Origin: Amycolatopsis sp. FBCC-B4732
Lineage (GTDB): Bacteria > Actinomycetota > Actinomycetes > Mycobacteriales > Pseudonocardiaceae
Length of the DNA: 64,000 bases
Assembly (NCBI RefSeq): GCF_023008405.1
Contig: NZ_CP095376.1
Span: forward strand, 6,180,501-6,244,500
Direction: 5' to 3'
The translations under genes and the position numbers were made by a program. Within the stretch, counting starts at the first letter, position 1. Each line of letters starts with the position of its first letter. The notes under the pieces are model-generated. The model worked only from the letters and a program-made list of their open reading frames with translations. It was not told the origin of the DNA and did not search any database. This document shows, one piece after another, positions 53,105-60,894 of this stretch.

Positions 53105-53760
53105 CGGCCCGCGTGCCCGCCGGGGCTCGGCCGGGGGCCCGGCGGGGCGCGGTGGGGCGCCTGCCGGAGCCCGGCCGGGTGCCCGGCGGGGCACGGCCGG
53201 GGTGTCCGGCGGGGCACGGCCGGGGTGTCCGGCGGGGCACGGCCGGGGTGCGGCCGGGGTGTCCGGCGGGGCTCGGCCGGGTACGGCCGGGTGTCCGGCG
53301 GGGCGCCTGCCGAACGCGGCCTGGTGCCCGGCGAGGCGCGGCGGGGGCGCCTGCCGAACGCGGCCTGGTGCCCGGCGAGGCGCGGCGGGGCGCGGCCGGG
53401 TGCGCGGCGCAACTGGCGTGCCGCGCGGCGGGGCGGCGGCTTGCTGGCCGCGGGATGCCGGGTGGCCGGGCACACCCGGCCTGCCGCGCTGCGACGCGCT
53501 GGCCAGGAGGCGGCGGCCAGGCGCGGCCGGGGGCAGCTTGCACGCCGGGTGGCGACTTGCTGGCCGGGGCACAGCCGGGTGCCCGGGCGCAACTGGCGTG
53601 CCGGCCGCTCCCATGCCGGGCGGCGACTTGCTGGCCGAGGCACCGCCGAGTGCCCAGGCGCAACTGGCGTGCCGCGCTGCGACGCACTGGCCGATGGGCG
53701 GTGCGGGGGCAACTCGCATATCGGGCGCGACTTGCTGGCCGGGATGGCGGCAGAACCGGG
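53105..53760. repeat. GC-rich tandem-repeat island, probably non-coding
   Basis: The 969-bp stretch between moxR and the MobA-like gene is mostly repeats. A 23-bp unit containing GGGGTGTCCGGCGGGGCAC occurs three times from 53188. A 44-bp unit starting at 53303 is repeated exactly at 53347. GCGCAACTGGCGTGCCG recurs at 53407, 53587 and 53658, with several GCGACTTGCTGGCC copies between. Periods of 23 and 44 are not multiples of three, so reading frame is not kept. Long open frames here reflect lack of A/T-rich stop codons. From 53761 to 54003 nothing is recognised. Confidence 0.8.
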
Positions 53761-54003
53761 GCGACCCGAGGCCGGCCTGCGGAGGCGAACGGCCTGCCGG
53801 AGGGCGGGCGGCTGCAGTACCGGGGCGGCCGATGGTCCGGGCCGAGGTGGCTCGCGTGGGGCGGTGTCGACTCGTCGGGTGGGGTCCGCGGGCCGGGACG
53901 GCGTGGGAGGGGCTGGGCGGGAAGGTCGCGACCTTTGGGGTGGCGGGGAGCAGTGCGGGCGGAGCGGCGAAGTGCCGGAAGCGGCTTGCGCTGGAGCGGG
54001 TGG

Positions 54004-54612
54004 TCAGCGGGGCGGCGGGTTCGGCAAGTCGGTGGGGCGGTCGACGTCGCGGCCGCTGCCCAGGTCGGCGCACTCGATCAGCTTCAGGTCCTTGCGGGTC
54101 GCGAGCCAGTCTCGGGCGCCTCGGTCGCCTTGGGCGGTGGCTGCGATCTCCGGCCACCAGTCGCGACCGAGGAGGACTGGGTGGCCGGGGACTCCGTTGT
54201 ACGACGCGCGGGCCACCGCTTCCGGGGTTGCCTCCGCGGCGATCCTCGTGAGGATCTCCGGGCCTACCCACGGCAGGTCGACCAGGTGGACCAAGGCCGC
54301 CACCGGAGCGTCGGGGGTTTCGGCCAGTGCGGCCAAGCCTGCTCGGAGGGAGGCTCCCATGCCCGTCTGCCAGCCCTCCGCGAACACCGCCGACAACGGG
54401 TCGGGTAGCAGGGCGCGGACTTCGTTGGCTGCTGCGCCCACGACTACGCGGATCGGGGTGCAGCCTGCCGCCGTCAGGGTTTGGAGGGCTCGGTGGACCA
54501 GGGGTTCGCCGTCCAGTTCGACCAGGGCCTTCGGGCCGCCGAAACGGCGGCCGGCTCCTGCGGCCAGGAGGAGGCCGGCGACCCGGGTGGCCCGCGGTGG
54601 GGGGTCAGCCAT
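54004..54612 (-). CDS. MobA/MocA-like nucleotidyltransferase
   Basis: A 202-residue NTP-transferase. The N-terminal LLLAAGAGRRFGGPKAL is the nucleotide-binding motif of MobA/MocA cytidylyltransferases, and LVHLVDLPWVGPEIL carries the metal-binding Asp. Near the end PGHPVLLGRDWW is the MocA-type signature. It probably makes the molybdopterin cytosine dinucleotide needed by the CoxL-type enzyme encoded nearby. The ATG overlaps the IclR stop by eight bases, so it is carried on the pca operon message and not on the cox one. Confidence 0.86.
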   Translation of the reverse strand: MADPPPRATRVAGLLLAAGAGRRFGGPKALVELDGEPLVHRALQTLTAAGCTPIRVVVGAAANEVRALLPDPLSAVFAEGWQTGMGASLRAGLAALAETPDAPVAALVHLVDLPWVGPEILTRIAAEATPEAVARASYNGVPGHPVLLGRDWWPEIAATAQGDRGARDWLATRKDLKLIECADLGSGRDVDRPTDLPNPPPR

Positions 54613-55435
54613 GGGCTCGGCCCGGGGCTCCGATCGCCAGGTCCGCTTCGATCGCGCGGGCCGTCTCCAGGAGTGGGGGGACCAGGTTCTCGCGGACCGA
54701 CTCCGCCGTCGTGCGGCTGGCGTGCGTGGACAGGTTGACCGCCGCCACTGTGCGGCCCTTGCGGTCGTGGATCGGGGCCGCCACCGAGCGGAGGCCCTCC
54801 TCCAGTTCCTGGTCGACCATTGCCCAGCCCTGGTCGGCCACCGCCGCCAGTTCCGCGCGCAGGGGGTCCGGGGCCGTCACCGTGTGGTCGGTGAGGCGGT
54901 CCAGGCTCGCCACCAGGAAGTACGCCTCCAGCTCCGCCTTGCTGAGGCCGGCCAGCAGGACGTGGCCCATCGAGGTCGCGTACGCCGGGAAGCGGGTGCC
55001 CACGTTGATGCTGACCGTCATGATCCGGGAGATCGCCACCCGCGCGACGTAGACGATGTCCGTTCCTTCGAGGACCGAGACCGAGCTCGACTCGTGGACC
55101 GTCGCGGACAGCTTCTCCAGGTGCGGCTGGGCCACCTCGGGCAACGTCATGCTCGACAGGTACGCGTAGCCCAGCTCCAGCACGCGCGCGGTCAGGGAGA
55201 AGTACTTGCCGTCGGTGCGGACGTAGCCGAGGTCGGTCAACGTCAGCAGGAACCGGCGGGCCGCCGCGCGGGTCAAGCCGGTCGCGCGGGCGACGTCGCT
55301 CAGGGTCAGCTCCGCCGCTCCCGCGTGGAAGGCCTTGATCACGGCCAGGCCGCGCTCCAGCGACTGCACGTGGTGGGCACCACGGTGCGCCGGCTCGCTG
55401 TCCAGCTCGACGTCGATCGGCCTCCCCGCGTCCAT
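54605..55435 (-). CDS. IclR-family regulator of the pca operon
   Basis: A 276-residue regulator. The N-terminal winged helix (QSLERGLAVIKAFHAGAAELTLSDVARATGLTRAAARRFLLTL) is followed by an effector-binding IclR domain (RFPAYATSMGHVLLAGL, DHTVT, SVAAPIHDRKGRTVAAVNLS). It resembles PcaR/PcaU/PobR activators that respond to beta-ketoadipate or protocatechuate. ATG at 55435 is used; GTG at 55444, next to the pcaC stop, would add three residues. A GTTC/GAAC repeat upstream of pcaI is a candidate target. Confidence 0.9.
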   Translation of the reverse strand: MDAGRPIDVELDSEPAHRGAHHVQSLERGLAVIKAFHAGAAELTLSDVARATGLTRAAARRFLLTLTDLGYVRTDGKYFSLTARVLELGYAYLSSMTLPEVAQPHLEKLSATVHESSSVSVLEGTDIVYVARVAISRIMTVSINVGTRFPAYATSMGHVLLAGLSKAELEAYFLVASLDRLTDHTVTAPDPLRAELAAVADQGWAMVDQELEEGLRSVAAPIHDRKGRTVAAVNLSTHASRTTAESVRENLVPPLLETARAIEADLAIGAPGRAHG

Positions 55436-55445
55436 GACCGGCACC

Positions 55446-55847
55446 CTATCCGGCGTCGGCCGGCCGGGCGCTCGGCTCGCCGAGCTCGGCGAGGGTGCGC
55501 TGCGCGATGGCGAACGCCGCGTTCGCCGCCGGCGCGCCCGCGTAGACGGCCGTGTGCAGCAGGACCTCGCTGATCTCCGCCGCCGTCAGGCCGTTGCGGA
55601 CCGCCGCGCGGACGTGCATCGCCAGCTCGTTGTGCGCCTGCAACGCCGTCAGCGCCGCCAACGTCACGCAGCTGCGCGTCCGGCGGTCGAGGCCGTCGCG
55701 GGACCACACCGACCCCCACGCGCCCTCGGTGATGTAGTCCTGGAACGGGCGGCTGAAGTCCGTCGTGCCCGCGACCGCGCGGTCGACGTGCTCGTCCCCG
55801 AGCACCTCGCGCCGCACCTTCATGCCCTGTTCGTGCCGGTCGGTCAC
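55446..55847 (-). CDS. pcaC: 4-Carboxymuconolactone decarboxylase
   Basis: A 133-residue enzyme that decarboxylates gamma-carboxymuconolactone to beta-ketoadipate enol-lactone. The core of the AhpD-like family is present: RDGLDRRTRSCVTLAALTAL, HNELAMHVRAAVRNGLT and HTAVYAGAPAANAAF. In many actinobacteria this domain is fused to PcaD as PcaL; here it is separate. The GTG at 55847 overlaps the pcaD stop by four bases. Confidence 0.92.
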   Translation of the reverse strand: MTDRHEQGMKVRREVLGDEHVDRAVAGTTDFSRPFQDYITEGAWGSVWSRDGLDRRTRSCVTLAALTALQAHNELAMHVRAAVRNGLTAAEISEVLLHTAVYAGAPAANAAFAIAQRTLAELGEPSARPADAG

Positions 55848-56620
55848 ACTCGCTCCAAGTGGTCGAGGATCAGCCGGGTGAACTCCGCCGGCTGCTCGTA
55901 GCTGCCCAGGTGCGCCGCGTCCGCGACGACTTCCAGCCGCGCGCCCGGGATGCTCTCCGCGATCGGGCGCGAGTGCTCCTCCGGCGGGGTCGCAGGGTCT
56001 TCCGCGCCCGCGATCACCAGGGTCGGGGCGGTGATCTTCGGCAGCGCGTCGAGCTGGTCCATCCGCTCGATCACGCCACAGCACGCCGCGTACCCCTCGG
56101 CCGGGACCCCGGCGATCATCGACCGCAGGTAGGCGGCGCGGTCGGGGTGCCGCTCGGCGTAGCCCGGGGTGAGCCAGCGGGTGACGCCGGCCGCCGCGAC
56201 CGCGGAAGTGCCCTCGGCGCGGACCTTCGCGGCCCGCTCGGCCCACATGCTCGGCGGGCCGAGCTTCGCGGACGTGCAGCACAGCACCAGGCTCGCCACC
56301 CGGTCCGGTGCGTGGGCGCCGAGCCACATGCCCGTCATCGCGCCGAGCGAAAGCCCCACCAGGTGGGCCCGCTCGACCTCGAGCTCGTCGAGCAGCGCGA
56401 CGACGTCGGCGCCCAGGTCGTCGAGTTCGTACGGACCCGGTGGGACCGGGGATGCGCCGTGGCCGCGCGTGTCGTAGCGGACCACCCGGAAGCCGCGTTC
56501 GAGCAGCGGCACCACCTGGGGCTCCCACATCCGGAGGTCGCTGCCGAGCGACCCGCCGAACACCACCACCGGCCCGTCCTCCGGGCCTTCCACGACCCGG
56601 TGCACCCGCACGGAGCTCAC
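55844..56620 (-). CDS. pcaD: 3-Oxoadipate enol-lactonase
   Basis: A 258-residue alpha/beta hydrolase that opens beta-ketoadipate enol-lactone. The nucleophile elbow is GLSLGAMTG near residue 88, the acid is probably in AGAEDPATP, and the His is in DAAHLGSYEQP. GTG at 56620 is preferred since a GGAGGAGGAGG ribosome site lies just upstream; the ATG at 56641 overlaps the pcaG stop but would translate that site. It sits directly before pcaC as a separate gene. Confidence 0.92.
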   Translation of the reverse strand: MSSVRVHRVVEGPEDGPVVVFGGSLGSDLRMWEPQVVPLLERGFRVVRYDTRGHGASPVPPGPYELDDLGADVVALLDELEVERAHLVGLSLGAMTGMWLGAHAPDRVASLVLCCTSAKLGPPSMWAERAAKVRAEGTSAVAAAGVTRWLTPGYAERHPDRAAYLRSMIAGVPAEGYAACCGVIERMDQLDALPKITAPTLVIAGAEDPATPPEEHSRPIAESIPGARLEVVADAAHLGSYEQPAEFTRLILDHLERV

Positions 56621-56637
56621 ACCGCCTCCTCCTCCGT

Positions 56638-57192
56638 TCATACCGCGAAGAACACCGTCTCGCCGTCGCCCTGCAAGCGCACGTCGAAGCGGTAGCCGTC
56701 GTCGGTCTTCGCCGCGATGAGCGTGGCGCGCCGCTCCGCCGGGACGGTCGCCAGCACCGGGTCCGCGGAGTTGTCCTGGTCCTCGAAGTAGATCCGCGTG
56801 ACGACCCGGTTGAGCAGGCCGCGCGCGAACACCGACACGTCGATGTGCCGGGCCTGCGTGGTGCCGCCTTCGCCGGGGACCACGCCGGGCAGCAGCGTGA
56901 GGATCTCGTACGTGCCGTCGACGTCGGTCGGGCAGCGGCCGAAGCCGCGGAACTCGCCGTTCGCCGCGCCACGCGGGTCGTCCGGGTGGGCGAAGCCGCC
57001 GTCGGGGTCGGCCTGCCAGGTCTCGATCATCGCGTCCGGGACCGGGTCGCCGTTGCCGTCGCGGACCGTGCCGCGGATCCGGAACGCGCCGGGCGTGCCC
57101 TCGGGCACGACGTGCGGGCCGTCGGGCCAGGGCAGCCCGATCGACAGGTAGGGGCCGACCGTCTGCGAAGGGGTGGGGAGCAGCTTGGTCAT
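56638..57192 (-). CDS. pcaG: Protocatechuate 3,4-dioxygenase alpha subunit
   Basis: A 184-residue structural subunit of the non-heme iron intradiol dioxygenase. TPSQTVGPYLSIGLPW at the N-terminus, DAMIETWQADPDGGFAHP in the middle and RHIDVSVFARGL near the end match PcaG; the position of the His pair of the beta subunit is degenerate here, as expected for alpha. The ATG at 57192 overlaps the pcaH stop by four bases. Confidence 0.95.
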   Translation of the reverse strand: MTKLLPTPSQTVGPYLSIGLPWPDGPHVVPEGTPGAFRIRGTVRDGNGDPVPDAMIETWQADPDGGFAHPDDPRGAANGEFRGFGRCPTDVDGTYEILTLLPGVVPGEGGTTQARHIDVSVFARGLLNRVVTRIYFEDQDNSADPVLATVPAERRATLIAAKTDDGYRFDVRLQGDGETVFFAV

Positions 57193-57926
57193 TCGTCCTC
57201 GTCCTCTTCCTCTTCGAACACCGACGCGTCGCGCCCGCGCAGCACGATGTCGAACTGGAACCCGAGCGCCCATTCGGATTGGGTGATCTCGTGGTCGTAG
57301 CGCGAGACCATCCGCTGACGGGCCTTTTCGTCCGGGATCGAGTTGAAGATCGGGTCCTGGGAGAACAGCGGGTCGTCCGGGAAGTACATCTGGGTGACCA
57401 GCCGCTGGGTGAACGCCGAGCCGAACACCGAGAAGTGGATGTGCGCGGGGCGCCAGGCGTTGTCGTGGTTCTTCCACGGGTAGGCGCCGGGCTTGATGGT
57501 GGTGAAGGTGTAGCGGCCGTCGTTGTCGGTCAGTGCGCGCCCGACGCCGTCGAAGTTCGGGTCGAGCGGCGACGGCCAGCGGTCGCCGGTGTGCCGGTAG
57601 CGGCCGCCGGCGTTCGCCTGCCAGATCTCGACGAGGGAGTCGCGCACCGGGCGGCCGTCGCCGTCGAGGAGCCGGCCGGTGACGATGATCCGCTGGCCCT
57701 GCGGCTCGCCCGCGTGCTGGCGGGTCAGGTCGTTGTCGAGCTCGCCGAGCCGGCCCGGGCCGAGCAGCGGGCCGGTGACCTCGGTCAGCATCTGCGGGAG
57801 AAGCACCAGGTCCTGCTTGGGGTGCCGCAGGGCCGTGGAGCGGTAGCCGGTGGAATTCAGCGGGGGGTGCGTGCCTTCGGGGTCCTGCCCGTAGCGCGGC
57901 AGCCTGAGTTCGGTCGGAGTGGCCAC
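57189..57926 (-). CDS. pcaH: Protocatechuate 3,4-dioxygenase beta subunit
   Basis: The 245-residue catalytic iron-binding subunit that cleaves protocatechuate to beta-carboxy-cis,cis-muconate. The iron ligands are visible in GAYPWKNHDNAWRPAHIHF: Tyr plus the two His of HIH, with the second Tyr in GGRYRHTGDRW. The C-terminus is a short acidic tail. The GTG at 57926 has AAAGGAG upstream. The next enzyme, PcaB, is not encoded in this operon. Confidence 0.96.
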   Translation of the reverse strand: MATPTELRLPRYGQDPEGTHPPLNSTGYRSTALRHPKQDLVLLPQMLTEVTGPLLGPGRLGELDNDLTRQHAGEPQGQRIIVTGRLLDGDGRPVRDSLVEIWQANAGGRYRHTGDRWPSPLDPNFDGVGRALTDNDGRYTFTTIKPGAYPWKNHDNAWRPAHIHFSVFGSAFTQRLVTQMYFPDDPLFSQDPIFNSIPDEKARQRMVSRYDHEITQSEWALGFQFDIVLRGRDASVFEEEEDEDE

Positions 57927-57938
57927 GTCTGTTCTCCT

Positions 57939-59120
57939 TTACCGGCCTTCGAGGACGACGGCCAGGCCCTGGCCGACGCCGATGCAGATGGCGGCCAGGC
58001 CCCAGCCCCCGCCGCGGCGGTGCAGGTCGTGGGCCAGGGTGCCGAGGATCCGGCCGCCCGACGCGCCGAGCGGGTGCCCGATGGCGATCGCGCCGCCGTG
58101 GGTGTTGACGATCTCCGGGTCGAGGTCCTTCCAGTCGCGCAGGCAGGCGAGCGACTGCGCGGCGAAGGCCTCGTTGAGCTCGACCGCGGCCAGGTCGTCC
58201 CAGCCGATGCCGGCGCGCTCGAGGGCGATCTCGGCCGCGCGCACCGGGCCGATGCCGAAGACGTCCGGGTCGACGCCGGCCGCGCCCCGGCCGGCGATGC
58301 GGGCGAGCGGGGCCCTGTTCAGCCGGCCGGCGGCGGCTTCGTCGCCGAGCAGGAGGGCCGAGGCGCCGTCGTTGAGCGGGGAGGCGTTGCCCGCCGTGAC
58401 GGTGCCGTTTTCCTTGCGGAACACGGGCTTCAGCTTGGCGAGCTTCTCGGGGCCGGAGTCCGGCCGGATGCCTTCGTCGCGGGCCAGGTCGACGCCCTCG
58501 ACCGGGACGACGAGGTCGTCGTAGAAGCCTTCGTCCCAGGCCTTGGCGGCGTTGACGTGGCTGCGCGCGGCGAAGGCGTCCTGCTCGTCGCGGCCGATGC
58601 CGTAGCGCTCGGCGAGCTGTTCGGTGGACTCGCCGAGGGAGACCGTCCACTGCGACGGCATCGCCGGGTTGACCATCCGCCAGCCGAGCGCGGTGTTGTA
58701 GAGGGTCTGGTTGCCGGCGGGGAACGCCTTTTCGGGCTTCGGCATGACCAGCGGCGAGCGGGTCATCGACTCGACGCCGCCGGCGACGACGAGGGAGGCG
58801 TCGCCGACCTGGATCGCCCGGCTCGCCTGGATCGCCGCGTCGAGGCCGGAGCCGCAGAGGCGGTTGACGGTGCTGCCCGGGACGGTCGTCGGCCAGCCGG
58901 CCAGCAGCGTGGCCATGCGGGCGACGTTGCGGTTGTCCTCGCCCGCGCCGTTCGCGTCGCCGAGGGTGACTTCGTCCACTGTGGACGGATCGAGGCCGGT
59001 GCGGGCCTGGAGAGCTTTGAGGACCCCGGCGGCGAGGTCGTCCGGGCGGACGCCGGCCAGCGCCCCGCCGTAGCGGCCGAACGGGGTGCGGATCGCGTCG
59101 AGGATGTAGACGTCGGTCAT
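57939..59120 (-). CDS. pcaF: Beta-ketoadipyl-CoA thiolase
   Basis: A 393-residue thiolase that splits beta-ketoadipyl-CoA into acetyl-CoA and succinyl-CoA. The nucleophile Cys is in NRLCGSGLDA near residue 90, with NEAFAAQ, GGAIAIGHPLGASG and the second Cys in AICIGVGQG. The ATG at 59120 overlaps the pcaJ stop by four bases. A perfect GTCCACTGTGGAC (58974-58986) encodes Ser-Thr-Val-Asp. Thiolases for fatty acids are similar; context favours PcaF. Confidence 0.93.
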   Translation of the reverse strand: MTDVYILDAIRTPFGRYGGALAGVRPDDLAAGVLKALQARTGLDPSTVDEVTLGDANGAGEDNRNVARMATLLAGWPTTVPGSTVNRLCGSGLDAAIQASRAIQVGDASLVVAGGVESMTRSPLVMPKPEKAFPAGNQTLYNTALGWRMVNPAMPSQWTVSLGESTEQLAERYGIGRDEQDAFAARSHVNAAKAWDEGFYDDLVVPVEGVDLARDEGIRPDSGPEKLAKLKPVFRKENGTVTAGNASPLNDGASALLLGDEAAAGRLNRAPLARIAGRGAAGVDPDVFGIGPVRAAEIALERAGIGWDDLAAVELNEAFAAQSLACLRDWKDLDPEIVNTHGGAIAIGHPLGASGGRILGTLAHDLHRRGGGWGLAAICIGVGQGLAVVLEGR

Positions 59121-59875
59121 GCGCTCGCCTTCTCCAGGTCTCGGAGCACCTTGAGCTCCTGTTCGGTCGGGGCGGGGGTGGCCTTCAGGTCCTCCGCGAC
59201 CTTCAGTTTCCACCCCGTCGCCGCGATGGCCCGATCGAGCTCGACGCCGGGGTGGAGCTCGGTGAGGGTCAGTTCGGCGGTCTCGGGGTCGGGGCGCAGC
59301 AGGCCCAGGTCGGTGACCACCAGGGTCGGGCCCTGGCCGGGGAGGCCCAGGCGCTCACGGTCGCCCCTGCCCGTTCCGTGACCGAACGAGGTCACGAAGT
59401 CGACCTTCTCCACGAACGCGCGCGGGTTCTGGCGCAGGACGATGAACACCTCGCCGCAGGAGGCCGCGATCTCCGGGGCGCCGCCCGCGCCCGGGAGGCG
59501 GACCTTCGGGTCGTGGTAGTCGGAGCCGATGACCGTGGTGTTGATGTTGCCGAACTTGTCGAGCTGGGCGGCGCCGAGGAAGCCGACGTCGATGCGGCCC
59601 GGCTGCAGCCAGTAGTTGAAGACCTCGGGGACGCTGACCACGGCGTCGGCGGTGTCGGCCAGCTCGCCGTCGCCGATCGAGAGCGGCAGGCGGGAGGGCT
59701 TCGCGCCGAGGCAGCCCGATTCGTAGATCAGGTTCAGGTCGGGGGCGTGGGTGCGGCGGGCGAGGTTGGCCGCCTTGCTGGGGAGGCCGATGCCGACGAA
59801 GCAGGACTTGCCGCCGGCGAGGGCGCGGGCGGCCGCGACGCTCATCATCTCGTCCGCGGTGTAGTCGGTGCTCAT
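59117..59875 (-). CDS. pcaJ: 3-Oxoadipate CoA-transferase subunit B
   Basis: A 252-residue subunit that carries the catalytic Glu (LIYESGCLG near residue 52). Other motifs are GGKSCFVGIGLPSKAANLA, VGFLGAAQLDKFGNINTT and LPGAGGAPEIAASC. It should pair with PcaI, which lies 1 kb upstream beyond a tandem-repeat island. Its ATG at 59875 overlaps the stop of the open repeat frame by four bases. The next gene, pcaF, also overlaps. Confidence 0.93.
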   Translation of the reverse strand: MSTDYTADEMMSVAAARALAGGKSCFVGIGLPSKAANLARRTHAPDLNLIYESGCLGAKPSRLPLSIGDGELADTADAVVSVPEVFNYWLQPGRIDVGFLGAAQLDKFGNINTTVIGSDYHDPKVRLPGAGGAPEIAASCGEVFIVLRQNPRAFVEKVDFVTSFGHGTGRGDRERLGLPGQGPTLVVTDLGLLRPDPETAELTLTELHPGVELDRAIAATGWKLKVAEDLKATPAPTEQELKVLRDLEKASA

Positions 59876-60894
59876 GCTCGGACCTCCGCGGGGCGGGTTC
59901 GGGTGAGGGGGCGGGGCGCGCCGGCGGATGCGATTGGGCGGGCCGGGTGGGTGCGGCCGGTGGGCCGGGATGCGATGGCGGCGCGGCTCGGGTAGGTGCG
60001 GCCGGCGGGACGGGATGCGGCGGTGCTGCGGCCCGGGCGGGTGCCACCGACGGGCCCGGATGCGGCGGCAACGCGGGCCTGGCGGATGCCGCCGGCGGGA
60101 CGGGATGCGGCGGTGCTGCGGCCCGGGCGGATGCGGCCGACGGGCCCGGATGCGGCACCAGCGCGGGCCTGGCGGATGCCACCGACGGGCCCGGATGCGG
60201 CGGTGCTGCGGCCCGGGCGGATGCGGCCGGCGGGACGGGATGCGACGGTGCTGCGGCCCGGGCGGGTGCCACCGACGGGCCCGGATACGGCGGCAACGCG
60301 GGCCTGGCGGATGCCGCCGGCGGGACGGGATGCGGCGGTGCTGCGGCCCGGGCGGGTGCCACCGACGGGCCCGGATGCGGCGGCGGCGCGGCTCGGGTAG
60401 GTGCGGCCGGCGGGCCAGGATGCGGCAGTGCTGCGGCCCGGGCGGGTGCCACCGACGGGCCCGGACGCGGCGGCAACGCGGGCCCGGCGGATGCCGCCGG
60501 CGGGACGGGATGCGGCGGTGCTGCGGCCCGGGCGGGTGCCACCGACGGGCCCGGATGCGGCGGCGGCGCGGCTCGGGTAGGTGCGGCCGGCGGGCCAGGA
60601 TGCGGCAGTGCTGCGGCCCGGGCGGGTGCCACCGACGGGCCCGGACGCGGCGGCAACGCGGGCCCGGCGGATGCCACCGACGGGCCCGGATACGGCGGCA
60701 ACGCGGGCCTGGCGGATGCCACCGACGGGCCCGGATACGGCGGCAACGCGGGCCTGGCGGATGCGGCCGGCGGGACGGGATGCGGCGGCGCGGTCCGCGT
60801 GGGTCAGGCAGCCGAGACCGGCGGGGCGAGGCGGGCTCGAATGGGCGGGACGGGGGTGGCTCGGTGGCGGGGGAAGGGTGCGGGTCCGGCTCAT
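59872..60894 (-). CDS. Repeat-encoded 340-residue open frame between pcaI and pcaJ (doubtful gene)
   Basis: The ATG at 60894 overlaps the pcaI stop (ATGA) and the frame runs without a stop to 59872, overlapping the pcaJ start (ATGA). It would encode 340 residues built from 15-residue repeats of the type SGPVGGTRPGRSTAA, very rich in Arg, Gly, Ala and Pro. Against a real gene, all other frames across the repeat are also open, and the rare A/T bases fall about equally in all three codon positions in the units I checked, so there is no clear codon bias. For it, both ends fit the operon coupling exactly and 45 bp keeps frame. Expression is untested. Confidence 0.35.
   Translation of the reverse strand: MSRTRTLPPPPSHPRPAHSSPPRPAGLGCLTHADRAAASRPAGRIRQARVAAVSGPVGGIRQARVAAVSGPVGGIRRARVAAASGPVGGTRPGRSTAASWPAGRTYPSRAAAASGPVGGTRPGRSTAASRPAGGIRRARVAAASGPVGGTRPGRSTAASWPAGRTYPSRAAAASGPVGGTRPGRSTAASRPAGGIRQARVAAVSGPVGGTRPGRSTVASRPAGRIRPGRSTAASGPVGGIRQARAGAASGPVGRIRPGRSTAASRPAGGIRQARVAAASGPVGGTRPGRSTAASRPAGRTYPSRAAIASRPTGRTHPARPIASAGAPRPLTRTRPAEVRA
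59941..60795. repeat. Nineteen tandem copies of a 45-bp unit
   Basis: Starting at 59941, the sequence can be divided into nineteen consecutive 45-bp units with no gap. Units end in GCGGCG-G/A-TGCTGCG or GCGGCGGCAACGCG and share a CGGGATGCGGCGG-like core. Two main unit types often alternate, giving a 90-bp higher-order period (for example 60001-60030 equals 60091-60120). The island is flanked by the 8-bp direct repeat GCTCATGC at 59870-59877 and 60889-60896. Confidence 0.9.

Noticed and set aside
52964..54271. Open frame of 435 codons on the minus strand through the same island
   Set aside because: Low-complexity Pro/Arg/Ala product with no start context, overlapping two real genes in other frames.
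53069..55573. Open frame of about 830 codons on the plus strand
   Set aside because: It crosses the repeat island and runs antisense to the MobA-like and IclR genes; repeat periods of 23 and 44 bp are incompatible with a conserved reading frame.
59355..60746. Proline-rich frame (PPHPGPSVAPARAAA type) through the 45-bp repeats
   Set aside because: It reads out of frame into pcaJ and has no ribosome site or fitting start; the frame starting at 60894 fits the operon junctions better.
59941..60795. CRISPR array
   Set aside because: Units are contiguous 45-bp tandem copies with no variable spacers and no cas genes nearby; this is a minisatellite.
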